Origin: Devosia sp.
Lineage (GTDB): Bacteria > Pseudomonadota > Alphaproteobacteria > Rhizobiales > Devosiaceae
Assembly: GCA_028290225.1 (NCBI GenBank)
Contig: JAQGKH010000347.1
Location: 1-12,631, forward strand
Reading direction: 5' to 3'
Length of the DNA stretch: 12,631 bases
The notes beneath the pieces are model-generated. The model had not been told where the DNA came from. It made no database searches and was given only the letters and a program-made list of their open reading frames with translations. Shown one piece after another: positions 1 to 6,879 of this stretch (its first letter is position 1; each line of letters starts with the position of its first letter). Position numbers and translations under genes: made by a program.

Positions 1-713
1 ACTTCGTGCAGCCAGTTGTTCTCGGAGCGAACATTGGCGGGGAAATCTGCGCTGTTGTTGAGCTCGTTGATGTAGATGCCGCGATAGCCCACATCGGCAA
101 CGATCGCGCCGAAGTCGTAGCCTACGCCCACCATGCCGGCTGCCGCAAAGCTGGTGTTCTCACCCGAAGGAACCGGGAAGCCGTTGGAAGCCTCGATCGA
201 GGACTCGTTGAAGGCGGCGCCTGCACCCACGCCAACATAACCGAACGCTCCGCCGGCAGCGTTATAGCCAAAACCATCGCCGCCCAGCGAAAAGTCGTAA
301 TACGCATTCGCCAGCGCAATGGTTGAGCGCAAAGCCAGCGTATAGTCGCCAGCATCGCCCGTAGCAACCAGACCGTCATTGGAAACATGGTCCACGGTCG
401 CATCGAAACGCAGGCCGGTACCCGTTTCAAAGCCCACGCCGGCGCCAACGCTGTAACCGTAACCGGCTTCCTCGACGGGGAACGTTTCCTCTTCCGGGGT
501 AACGCCGCAAACGACGCAATCGATCCCATACGCTTCGCGGGTCCACAGCGCATTACCCGCAGCGCTGCCGCGCAGGTAGAACGAGCCTTGCACGCCATAA
601 TCAACGTCGGGAATTTCGATAACCGGGGGATATTCCGGGAAGTCGGCCGCCAGTGCGGGGCCGGCGATAACAGTGGCTCCTGCCACCAACACCGCAGCGG
701 TAAGCTTGCGCAT
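1..713 (-). CDS. outer-membrane beta-barrel protein (Omp25/31-like), C-terminus cut off by the window
   Basis: This is a partial gene whose reading frame stays open to the window edge, giving 237 complete codons. The start is ATG at 711-713, with AAGGA about 10 bases upstream. Residues 1-22 form a classical Sec signal peptide (MRKL, hydrophobic core, ALA|ADF cleavage). The mature part alternates Gly/aromatic-rich short strands (YGYSVGAGVGFETG, FGYVGVGAGAAF, AAGMVGVGYDFGAIVADVGY), as in small 8-stranded barrels of the opacity/Omp25 type common in Rhizobiales. A loop near residues 62-72 holds a C-V-V-C pair (Cys66, Cys69), unusual in a barrel protein. The likely role is a structural outer-membrane protein; its ligand and exact family cannot be told without the C-terminal strands and final aromatic residue. 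A CtrA-like box and a direct repeat lie in its promoter region. Confidence 0.75.
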   Translation of the reverse strand, partial: MRKLTAAVLVAGATVIAGPALAADFPEYPPVIEIPDVDYGVQGSFYLRGSAAGNALWTREAYGIDCVVCGVTPEEETFPVEEAGYGYSVGAGVGFETGTGLRFDATVDHVSNDGLVATGDAGDYTLALRSTIALANAYYDFSLGGDGFGYNAAGGAFGYVGVGAGAAFNESSIEASNGFPVPSGENTSFAAAGMVGVGYDFGAIVADVGYRGIYINELNNSADFPANVRSENNWLHE

Positions 714-759
714 GATTAAGACGTCCTTTGGTTGCCACGACATCAGTCGATTGCAGCCC

Positions 760-793
760 AATATCGGACAACTTCCTTAAAGCTGGCTTAACC
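760..793 (-). promoter_or_regulatory. putative promoter with CtrA-like box for the outer-membrane protein gene
   Basis: Positions 777-793 read TTAAAGCTGGCTTAACC on the plus strand, an exact match to the alphaproteobacterial CtrA consensus TTAA-N7-TTAAC. Eleven bases nearer the gene on the minus strand is GATATT (760-765), a plausible -10 element. This puts the box over the -35 region, the usual position at CtrA-activated promoters. The inferred transcript would begin near 753 and have a leader of about 40 bases. The match is seen directly; CtrA binding is inference. Confidence 0.5.
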
Positions 794-809
794 CTACCGC
801 TTAACCCTA
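786..809. repeat. two direct copies of an 11-base element, 13-base period
   Basis: GCTTAACCCTA occurs at 786-796 and again at 799-809, separated by CC. The first copy shares its TTAAC with the CtrA-like box at 777-793, and the second adds another TTAACC half-site. The arrangement looks like a regulator binding array upstream of the outer-membrane protein promoter. The period of 13 bases is not an integral helical turn, so the two copies would not face exactly the same side of the DNA. Confidence 0.6.
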
Positions 810-825
810 ACGATCAGCTACTTAC

Positions 826-862
826 TGCCACAAACAACAACGCCGGCGGGTAGCCGGCGCTG
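826..862 (-). terminator. Rho-independent terminator after glmM
   Basis: On the minus strand a perfect 7-bp stem CGCCGGC/GCCGGCG (841-847 with 853-859) closes a 5-base loop. It can extend by a few pairs, including a G-T wobble, and is followed by TTGTTGTTTGTG. It starts about 30 bases after the glmM stop. The T tract is interrupted by G, so it is moderately rather than maximally strong. Confidence 0.75.
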
Positions 863-892
863 GTTAGACTTTGTTTACTTCTTGAACAAGGA

Positions 893-2236
893 TCAGGCCA
901 CCGCCTGGATTGCCGCTTCGATCTGCCCCACCACACTGGTCACCAGGGCGGCATCATCAGCCTCTCCCATGACGCGGATCACCGGCTCCGTTCCCGATTC
1001 CCGGATCACCAGCCGTCCCCCGCTCCCGAGCATTGCCCGGCCATCGGCCACAGCCTCCATTACCTGCTTGTTCTCCAGCGGCTTGCCCGTCTTGAAGCGC
1101 ACGCTGCGCAGCAGTTGTGGCACCTTTTCGAACCGCGAGCACACCTCGGAAATCGGTTTGGAGTGCTGCTTCAGCACGGCCAGGAGCTGCAGCGCAGCGA
1201 CAAGGCCGTCCCCCGTTGTGGTGAAGTCGGACAGGATGATGTGGCCCGACTGCTCCCCGCCCACATTGAAGCCCTTGGCCCGCATGGCTTCGAGCACATA
1301 GCGGTCACCGACCTGCGTGCGCTCCAGCGTCAGGCCCAGGGACATCAGATAGCGCTCGAGTCCCAGATTGGACATCACGGTGGCGACGATCCCACCCCCT
1401 GCGAGCATCTCGCGTTCCATCCAGCTCTGCGCAATTACCGCCATGAACTGGTCGCCATCGACCACATGGCCCTTCTCGTCGATGATGATCACCCGGTCCG
1501 CATCACCGTCCAGCGCGATGCCGATATCCGCGCGCACTTCGCGTACCTTGGCCGCCACCGCTTCGGGCGCCGTGGAGCCCACCTTATGGTTGATATTGAA
1601 GCCGTCGGGTTCGACGCCGATGGTGAAAACCTCAGCCCCAAGTTCCCAAAGGGCGATCGGCGCGACCTTGTAGGCAGCCCCGTTGGCGCAATCGAGCACC
1701 ACCCGCAAACCAGTCAGGTCGATATTGCGCGGCAGGGTGCGCTTGGCGTATTCGATGTAGCGCGTCCGCGCTTCTTCATCGCGATGCGCCCGACCGATCT
1801 CCCGACCATGCGCCAGGAACTGGCTCATATCCCCATCGATGAGGCTTTCGATTTCCGACTCGACCTCATCGCTGAGCTTGTACCCGTCGGGGCGGAACAG
1901 CTTGATGCCATTGTCATCATAGGGATTGTGGGACGCTGAAATCATCACCCCGAGATCGGCCCGCAGCGAGCGTGTCAGCATGGCCACAGCCGGGGTCGGC
2001 ATCGGCCCGAGCAGGTAAACATCCATGCCTACGGCCGTGAACCCGGCCGTCAAGGCGTTCTCGATCATATAGCCCGAGCGCCTGGTATCCTTGCCGATCA
2101 CCACCCGGTTGCGGTGATCGCCGCGCACGAATTTTTGCCCGGCTGCCATGCCGACCTTGAGCGCCAGCTCGGGGGTGAGCTTGCTGCCATTGGCCAAGCC
2201 GCGTATCCCGTCGGTGCCGAAATATTTCCTGGCCAT
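893..2236 (-). CDS. glmM: phosphoglucosamine mutase GlmM
   Basis: GlmM interconverts glucosamine-6-phosphate and glucosamine-1-phosphate in the cytoplasm, the step before UDP-GlcNAc and so before peptidoglycan and lipopolysaccharide. The protein is 447 residues, the usual family length. It opens with RKYFGTDGIRG, carries the phosphoserine loop ISASHNPYDDNG with catalytic Ser102, the Mg-binding DGDADR at 243-248, the sugar loop GGEQSGH at 326-332 and the phosphate-binding RESGTEPVIRVM at 412-423. All four landmarks are intact. The frame is open 18 codons further upstream, but ATG at 2234-2236 begins the conserved MARKYFGT and has AGGGG about 7-11 bases ahead, so I chose it. The gene sits downstream of ftsH, a common bacterial order, but a strong terminator separates them, so it probably has its own promoter in 2237-2330. 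I see no convincing -35/-10 pair there. Confidence 0.97.
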   Translation of the reverse strand: MARKYFGTDGIRGLANGSKLTPELALKVGMAAGQKFVRGDHRNRVVIGKDTRRSGYMIENALTAGFTAVGMDVYLLGPMPTPAVAMLTRSLRADLGVMISASHNPYDDNGIKLFRPDGYKLSDEVESEIESLIDGDMSQFLAHGREIGRAHRDEEARTRYIEYAKRTLPRNIDLTGLRVVLDCANGAAYKVAPIALWELGAEVFTIGVEPDGFNINHKVGSTAPEAVAAKVREVRADIGIALDGDADRVIIIDEKGHVVDGDQFMAVIAQSWMEREMLAGGGIVATVMSNLGLERYLMSLGLTLERTQVGDRYVLEAMRAKGFNVGGEQSGHIILSDFTTTGDGLVAALQLLAVLKQHSKPISEVCSRFEKVPQLLRSVRFKTGKPLENKQVMEAVADGRAMLGSGGRLVIRESGTEPVIRVMGEADDAALVTSVVGQIEAAIQAVA

Positions 2237-2329
2237 TGCCTTGCCCCTGTCCGCGCTGTCGCGCCTGCTGGCACGAACCCTATAGCACAACTGTTAAAGA
2301 CGCTTTTCGGCGGAAAAACGGACGCTTGG

Positions 2330-2361
2330 CAACACAAAAAAGGCCGCCTCGCGGCGGCCTT
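2330..2361 (-). terminator. Rho-independent terminator after ftsH
   Basis: This is a textbook intrinsic terminator. On the minus strand AAGGCCGCC pairs perfectly with GGCGGCCTT (2340-2348 with 2353-2361) around a GCGA tetraloop, then TTTTTTGTGTT follows. It begins 9 bases after the ftsH stop codon and separates ftsH from glmM. Confidence 0.93.
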
Positions 2362-2370
2362 CCGTATCGA

Positions 2371-4302
2371 TCAGCTATTGGGCTGCGGCTCCAGCCCACC
2401 TTCGGGCGGCGCATCGGGCCGCTTCTTGGCCGGCTTGCCGGCGGCCGGCACACCCGAAGCCTTGGGTGCTGAGGGGCCGTTGTCATCGGGCCGCACCGGC
2501 TGATGGCCATCCATCAAGGCGCGCAACTCGTCCCCCGTCAGCGTTTCATACTCAAGCAACGCCTGGGCCACGGCTTCAAACTGATCCACATGCGTGGTGA
2601 TGATCTCGCGGGCGGCCCGCTCGCCATCCTCGATCAGCTGGCGCACTTCCTGGTCGATCAGCTTGGCCGTGTCATCCGACATATTGTTCGACTGCGTCAT
2701 CGAATGGCCGATGAACACTTCCTGCTCGCTCGACTTGTAGCGAACACGACCGAGCTTTTCGCTCATGCCCCATTCCATTACCATCGAACGGGCCAGGCTC
2801 GTCGCCATCTGGATATCGCCCGAAGCGCCTGATGTGACCTTCTCGGGACCGAACTTGTAGATTTCGGCTTCCCGGCCACCAAACAGCATGGTCAAGCGCG
2901 CCAGAGCCTTCTCGCGGCTGAACGAATAGCTGTCGCTCTCGGGCAGCGTCATCACCATGCCCAATGCCCGGCCGCGCGGAATGATCGTCGCCTTGTGGAT
3001 CGGATCGATACCCGCGACCTTGAGCGCAATGATCGCGTGTCCGGCTTCATGGTAGGCCGTCAGCTTTTTTTCGTCCTCGGACATCGCCATGGTGCGGCGC
3101 TCGGCGCCCATCATGATCTTGTCCTTGGCGTCTTCGAACTCGGCATGGGTGACGAAGCGCTTGTTGCGCCGCGCCGCCATCAGGGCCGCCTCGTTGACGA
3201 GGTTCATCAGGTCGGCACCCGAAAAACCGGGCGTACCACGGGCCAGCACCTTGAGGTCCACGTCAGGCGCCAGCGGCACCTTGCGGACGTGAACTTTTAG
3301 CACCTTCTCGCGTCCCGCCACATCGGGATTGGGCACCACGACCTGCCGGTCGAACCGGCCCGGGCGCAACAGCGCGGGATCGAGCACGTCGGGGCGGTTG
3401 GTCGCCGCGATCAGGATGATGCCTTCATTGGCCTCAAAGCCGTCCATCTCGACCAGCAGCTGGTTGAGAGTCTGCTCGCGTTCGTCATTGCCACCGCCAA
3501 GGCCAGCGCCACGCTGGCGGCCAACGGCGTCGATTTCATCGATGAAGATGATGCAGGGCGCATTCTTCTTGGCCTGCTCGAACATATCGCGTACCCGGCT
3601 GGCGCCGACACCGACGAACATTTCGACGAAGTCCGAACCCGAAATGGTGAAGAACGGCACACTGGCTTCGCCGGCCACCGAACGGGCCAGCAAGGTCTTA
3701 CCGGTACCCGGAGGGCCGACCAGCAGCACGCCACGTGGAATACGGCCGCCCAGCCGCTGGAACTTGCCGGGATCGCGCAGGAACTCGACAATCTCTTCAA
3801 GGTCCTGCTTGGCTTCGTCCACGCCCGCGACGTCCTCGAACGTCACCTTGCCATGCGACTCGGTCAAGAGCTTGGCGCGCGACTTGCCAAAGCCCATCGC
3901 GCCGCCGCGGCCACCGCCCTGCATCTGGCGTATAAAGAAGAACCACACCCCGATGATGACGATGAAGGGCAGCCAAGAGCTCAGCAGCACCGACCAGAAC
4001 GGGCTCGATTCAGGCGCCCGGGCCGTGATCGACACGCCACGATCCTCGAGGCGGCTGATCACATCGGCGCCGGCCGGCATCACCGTTTCAAAGCGAGTAC
4101 CATCGTTGAGCACGCCAGACACGACATCATCGGTAATGGTCACGCTCTGCACGCGCCCGCCTTCGACGTCGGAAACGAACTGGCTGTAGCTCTTGTCAGC
4201 CACCGAAATCGAGCGGGTGGACGACTGAAAGACCTGGAACAGGCCCATGAGCATAAAGAGGATAACCAGCCAAATGGCAAAGTTGCGGAAGTTTCCGTTC
4301 AT
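2371..4302 (-). CDS. ftsH: ATP-dependent zinc metalloprotease FtsH
   Basis: FtsH is an inner-membrane AAA protease that degrades misfolded membrane proteins and regulatory proteins. The 643-residue protein has a first membrane segment at about 8-26, a small periplasmic domain, and a second membrane segment at about 104-124. The AAA ATPase follows, with Walker A GPPGTGKT (196-203), Walker B IIFIDEID (251-258) and the second region of homology TNRPDVLDPALLRPGRFDR (301-319). The peptidase has zinc motif HEAGH (418-422) and third ligand Asp496 in SGASGDIQMA. The C-terminal 40 or so residues are Pro/Lys-rich and probably disordered. An in-frame TTG precedes the ATG at 4300-4302; I chose the ATG because AGGA would abut the TTG, while GGGA lies 8 bases before the ATG. 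A promoter is visible upstream and a strong terminator downstream, so it looks monocistronic. Confidence 0.98.
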   Translation of the reverse strand: MNGNFRNFAIWLVILFMLMGLFQVFQSSTRSISVADKSYSQFVSDVEGGRVQSVTITDDVVSGVLNDGTRFETVMPAGADVISRLEDRGVSITARAPESSPFWSVLLSSWLPFIVIIGVWFFFIRQMQGGGRGGAMGFGKSRAKLLTESHGKVTFEDVAGVDEAKQDLEEIVEFLRDPGKFQRLGGRIPRGVLLVGPPGTGKTLLARSVAGEASVPFFTISGSDFVEMFVGVGASRVRDMFEQAKKNAPCIIFIDEIDAVGRQRGAGLGGGNDEREQTLNQLLVEMDGFEANEGIILIAATNRPDVLDPALLRPGRFDRQVVVPNPDVAGREKVLKVHVRKVPLAPDVDLKVLARGTPGFSGADLMNLVNEAALMAARRNKRFVTHAEFEDAKDKIMMGAERRTMAMSEDEKKLTAYHEAGHAIIALKVAGIDPIHKATIIPRGRALGMVMTLPESDSYSFSREKALARLTMLFGGREAEIYKFGPEKVTSGASGDIQMATSLARSMVMEWGMSEKLGRVRYKSSEQEVFIGHSMTQSNNMSDDTAKLIDQEVRQLIEDGERAAREIITTHVDQFEAVAQALLEYETLTGDELRALMDGHQPVRPDDNGPSAPKASGVPAAGKPAKKRPDAPPEGGLEPQPNS

Positions 4303-4353
4303 CAATCCTGTCCCGGAGAGACCGACGCAACCAAGCTGCCGGTGTTAGCGCCG

Positions 4354-4382
4354 AATGTATGATCGGCATTGGGGCGTTACAA
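4354..4382 (-). promoter_or_regulatory. putative ftsH promoter, possibly heat-shock type
   Basis: On the minus strand TTGTAA (4377-4382) and TACATT (4354-4359) are separated by exactly 17 bases, matching four of six bases at each hexamer of a housekeeping promoter. The same stretch reads CTTG, 18 bases, CATACATTCG, which partly fits the alphaproteobacterial RpoH pattern CTTG-N-CYTATNTNNG. Heat-shock control of ftsH is known in Escherichia coli; here it is inference. The predicted leader is about 45 bases. Confidence 0.45.
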
Positions 4383-4405
4383 GGGCACTGCTGCTAGCGT
4401 TGGCG

Positions 4406-4435
4406 CCCGTCGTCTAGTCATTTTGTCGCGACGGG
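4406..4435. repeat. 7-bp inverted repeat between tilS and ftsH
   Basis: CCCGTCG at 4406-4412 is mirrored by CGACGGG at 4429-4435 across a 16-base gap, and the palindrome GTCGCGAC (4425-4432) overlaps the second arm. No T run follows on either strand, so it is a poor terminator. It lies 24 bases upstream of the predicted ftsH -35, where it could be an operator or just a leader/trailer structure of tilS. Its function is unknown. Confidence 0.35.
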
Positions 4436-4470
4436 TTAATGCGGCCTCTCGAAGGGAGTTGCCTGCAAGC

Positions 4471-5745
4471 TCAGTCAACCAGCAGCTGCACCTGGATGCG
4501 CTTATCAAATGACCATCCACCAAGGGTCAACACACCCCCTTGGGCATTGCGGACAATGGGCGCAGTGCGGATCGCTTCGGCCGGCGCCGTCACCTTGAAA
4601 CCCAGGAATTCCTCAAGCCGATGGCGCGGCAAATAGTCGGACACGCCGGCCGTTAGTCCCGGTTCATCCGAACCATTGGTGATCAGGAAGCGCTCGTCCC
4701 ACACGAGCTCCGCTCCGGGCAGGAGGGCCGTATCGGGCGGCAGCACCCGCCCCGGCTCCCGCGCCACCGCAACGGCGCCGTCTTTTTCGCGCACCACGCA
4801 GCCCAGCAGTGTCGTCGCCTTGGCGGTGGTGCCGGCCGCCAGGGCTTGCTGCAGCCGCTCCACCTGCCCCAGGGCTCGTGGCTTTTGCCGGCCGCCCACG
4901 ATGTTAAGCACCCGCGCCAGCACCCGCACCGCCAGTGCCGGGCTCAAAGCCAGCAGGGGATCCCGCTCGATCCGCGCTGCACCAAAACCATCGATGCGCA
5001 CCATGGCCTCGAACGCCCCATCAGCCATCTGCCCCAGCGCGTGGTCGGCCTCGCCCATCCGCTCGGCGAAAATGGCGAGAGTTTCGCTATCAAGCCCCAG
5101 GGCCGCCAGTTGCGGCATGGCCTTGCGCCAGCGCACGCGCTCGTAATGCTCGTCCATGTTGGAAGGATCTTCGGCCGGCACCAGCCCGGCCTCTTCGACC
5201 ACCCGGCGCAACGCTGCCCGCTCTACGCCCAGCAAGGGGCGATGCACGCGCACCCCCTCCACGCGCGCAGTCGCTGCCATGCCCTTGAGCCCTTCCAGCC
5301 CGCTGCGATGGGCCAAACGCATCAACACGGTTTCCGCCTGATCCTCGCGGTGATGGCCAGTCAGGAGAACGGCAATGCCATCCTCGGCCATGGCCCGGCC
5401 CATCAACCCGTAGCGGGCCGCCCGCGCCGCTTCCTGCATGCCCGTCAGGGGTTTTTCACCGCCCCAGACAAGGCCGCGGGCCGGAACGCCCAGCCGCTCG
5501 GCAACCGCCAGCACCATCTCGACCTCGGCCCGGGCCTCCGGCCGCAGGCCATGATCCACCGAATAAACCTGCAATCGCGGTGGTGCACCGAGGCTCGTGG
5601 CCCAACGCCGCGCCAGCACCAGCAGCGCGAGGCTATCGGCGCCGCCCGATACGGCAAGGCCAACCGCCGGCTCGCCGGCCACCCCGGCGAACAATTCTGC
5701 CAGGGTCTTGGGATCATCGAGGGGCAAGATCAGGCGGGCGGGCAT
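4471..5745 (-). CDS. tilS: tRNA(Ile)-lysidine synthase TilS
   Basis: TilS uses ATP to attach lysine to C34 of the CAU-anticodon tRNA-Ile, so that it reads AUA instead of AUG. The protein is 424 residues, close to the usual length. The N-terminal PP-loop ATPase has SGGADS (33-38), VDHGLRPEA (63-71) and TGHHREDQAET (129-139), with DPSN (193-196) and the RVRWR segment (203-207) after it. The C-terminal third is divergent and matches a TilS substrate-binding tail in position only. The start is ATG at 5743-5745, with AAGG 4 bases ahead, inside the end of cpoB. The two reading frames overlap by 16 bases (5730-5745), which suggests translational coupling. No clear terminator follows the TGA stop. 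Confidence 0.95.
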   Translation of the reverse strand: MPARLILPLDDPKTLAELFAGVAGEPAVGLAVSGGADSLALLVLARRWATSLGAPPRLQVYSVDHGLRPEARAEVEMVLAVAERLGVPARGLVWGGEKPLTGMQEAARAARYGLMGRAMAEDGIAVLLTGHHREDQAETVLMRLAHRSGLEGLKGMAATARVEGVRVHRPLLGVERAALRRVVEEAGLVPAEDPSNMDEHYERVRWRKAMPQLAALGLDSETLAIFAERMGEADHALGQMADGAFEAMVRIDGFGAARIERDPLLALSPALAVRVLARVLNIVGGRQKPRALGQVERLQQALAAGTTAKATTLLGCVVREKDGAVAVAREPGRVLPPDTALLPGAELVWDERFLITNGSDEPGLTAGVSDYLPRHRLEEFLGFKVTAPAEAIRTAPIVRNAQGGVLTLGGWSFDKRIQVQLLVD

Positions 5746-6707
5746 TCGGCCTTGGTCTTTTCCGCCGCCAGCCGCGCTGCAAAGGCCGGTGTCAAAGTTG
5801 TATAGCGCCGCTCGATCTCACCAAAAGTGCGGCACGCGGTTTCCCGCTCCTCCGCCCCTGCAAGGGAAACGCCCAAGCGCAGAAGCAGGTCGGGCGAACG
5901 CGGGCTGTCCGGGGTCTTCTGGAACGCGTCCAGCAGCACTTCGGCCGCTTCGTCATAGGCCTGGCGCTGGATCAGCGCTTCGCCCAGCCAATTGGCCGCG
6001 TCCGTCGCCTGGGCATTGTCGGGATAAAGCGAGATGAACTGGCTGAACTGGTCTTCGGCAAAAGCATAGTCGCCGCGTACGATGGCCTCATAGCCTGCGG
6101 TGAACTGCGCATCGGCATCGGCATCGCCGCTGGCGGTGGCACTCGGATCGTAGCTCAGATCCAATGGCTGCCCGGTCGCCAGATCAACGCTGCCGCCCTG
6201 CCCGGTGCCGGCGAGCGGATCGCCCGAAGCGCCAACGCTGCCATCATCAAAGGTTGGATCGAACTCGGCTTCACCGGGCAATGGCCGAACGCCCTGCTGG
6301 GGCACTTCGGTTGACGGAACCGCCGTACTTGCGGCCGGTGCGCCTGCCGCCGGCGCGACCGCACCTCCACTCCCACCCAGTCCCTGGAACCGTGCATCGG
6401 TCTCGTCCGACAGGCGCTGCACCAGCGTTTGCATCTGCGTCAGCTGAAAGGTCAGCCCTTCGATCTGGCCGTTGAGCGAGCGAACCTGTTCTTCCAGTTG
6501 CTGCACCCGTACGGCCAGTTGCGCCGCATCGGTGGCTTGCGCGAGATGAATACGGCTCGGCTCGGCATTGGTCAGCGTCAGCCCACCCAGTTCAGCGGGC
6601 GCAAACGCCTGCGCCTCGGCCCGGCTCTCCAGGCTCGTGCCCAGCAAGAGGGTGCAAACGGCGGCAATCGCCCGGCGGCCCTTGGATTGCAACAACGGGA
6701 TCTTCAA
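5730..6707 (-). CDS. cpoB: Tol-Pal system protein CpoB (YbgF), TTG start
   Basis: CpoB is a periplasmic TolA partner that in Escherichia coli links the Tol machine with peptidoglycan synthesis at constriction. As annotated it has 325 residues. Residues 1-32 form a signal peptide (KGRR, hydrophobic core, likely cut at AEA|QAF). A heptad coiled coil at about 60-106 (VRVQQLEEQVRSLNG onward) is the trimerising TolA-binding part. A Gly/Ala/Pro/Asp linker covers about 110-195. TPR helices follow at about 200-315 (AGYEAIVRGDYAFAEDQFSQ, then WLGEALIQRQAYDEAAEVLL). I start it at TTG 6705-6707 because GGAGG sits 7 bases upstream and no ATG or GTG gives a signal peptide. The longer frame to 6809 would run through the pal terminator hairpin. 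It overlaps tilS by 16 bases. Cys18 is not in a convincing lipobox. Confidence 0.92.
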   Translation of the reverse strand: MKIPLLQSKGRRAIAAVCTLLLGTSLESRAEAQAFAPAELGGLTLTNAEPSRIHLAQATDAAQLAVRVQQLEEQVRSLNGQIEGLTFQLTQMQTLVQRLSDETDARFQGLGGSGGAVAPAAGAPAASTAVPSTEVPQQGVRPLPGEAEFDPTFDDGSVGASGDPLAGTGQGGSVDLATGQPLDLSYDPSATASGDADADAQFTAGYEAIVRGDYAFAEDQFSQFISLYPDNAQATDAANWLGEALIQRQAYDEAAEVLLDAFQKTPDSPRSPDLLLRLGVSLAGAEERETACRTFGEIERRYTTLTPAFAARLAAEKTKAECPPA

Positions 6708-6714
6708 TGGGGAG

Positions 6715-6719
6715 CCTCC
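6715..6719 (-). promoter_or_regulatory. Shine-Dalgarno GGAGG that fixes the cpoB TTG start
   Basis: The minus strand reads GGAGG, then 7 bases (CTCCCCA), then TTG AAG. This is the strongest ribosome-binding site in the window and it supports the non-ATG start that gives CpoB a proper signal peptide. Confidence 0.75.
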
Positions 6720-6784
6720 GGCAGTTAGGTGCGTCGCTGGCAGCGGACATGGTGATCGGCCCCGCCCGAGTAAAGCCCAATTTT

Positions 6785-6829
6785 GGTCAAAACAAAGCGC
6801 CGGAGCCACGTTGGGCTTCCGGCGCTTTG
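6785..6829 (-). terminator. strong Rho-independent terminator after pal
   Basis: On the minus strand CAAAGCGCCGGAAGCC pairs with GGCTCCGGCGCTTTG (6814-6829 with 6793-6807), a 15-bp stem with one bulged A and a 6-base loop, followed by TTTTGACC. It lies about 50 bases after the pal stop and before the cpoB start, so pal and cpoB are probably separate transcripts or are joined only by read-through. Confidence 0.85.
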
Positions 6830-6833
6830 GGAA

Positions 6834-6877
6834 CCCGGCTCGCGCCGGGCGGGGTGGGCCGCCAAACGGGCCCGTTT
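6834..6877 (-). other. extra hairpin with GCGA tetraloop and a 14-base palindrome in the pal trailer
   Basis: Between the pal stop and its terminator, the minus strand has a perfect 14-base palindrome AAACGGGCCCGTTT (6864-6877), 2 bases after the stop codon. CCCGGC-GCGA-GCCGGG (6834-6849) follows, a 6-bp stem capped by a GNRA-type tetraloop. Neither is followed by a T run. They could protect the 3' end of the pal message from exonucleases or act as a spacer for the terminator; this is inference from structure only. Confidence 0.5.
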
Positions 6878-6879
6878 AC

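Noticed and set aside
1115..1939. Plus-strand open frame of 274 codons opposite glmM
   Set aside because: It is a shadow of glmM, whose catalytic motifs are all in place on the minus strand.
2237..2339. Possible riboswitch or ribozyme in the glmM leader
   Set aside because: The leader is about 100 bases with no conserved glmS-ribozyme-like core, and that ribozyme controls glmS in Gram-positive bacteria. A weak CTATAG -10 is visible but has no matching -35.
4846..5805. Plus-strand open frame of 319 codons opposite tilS, running into cpoB
   Set aside because: It has antisense composition, no homology that I recognise, and conflicts with intact TilS motifs on the other strand.
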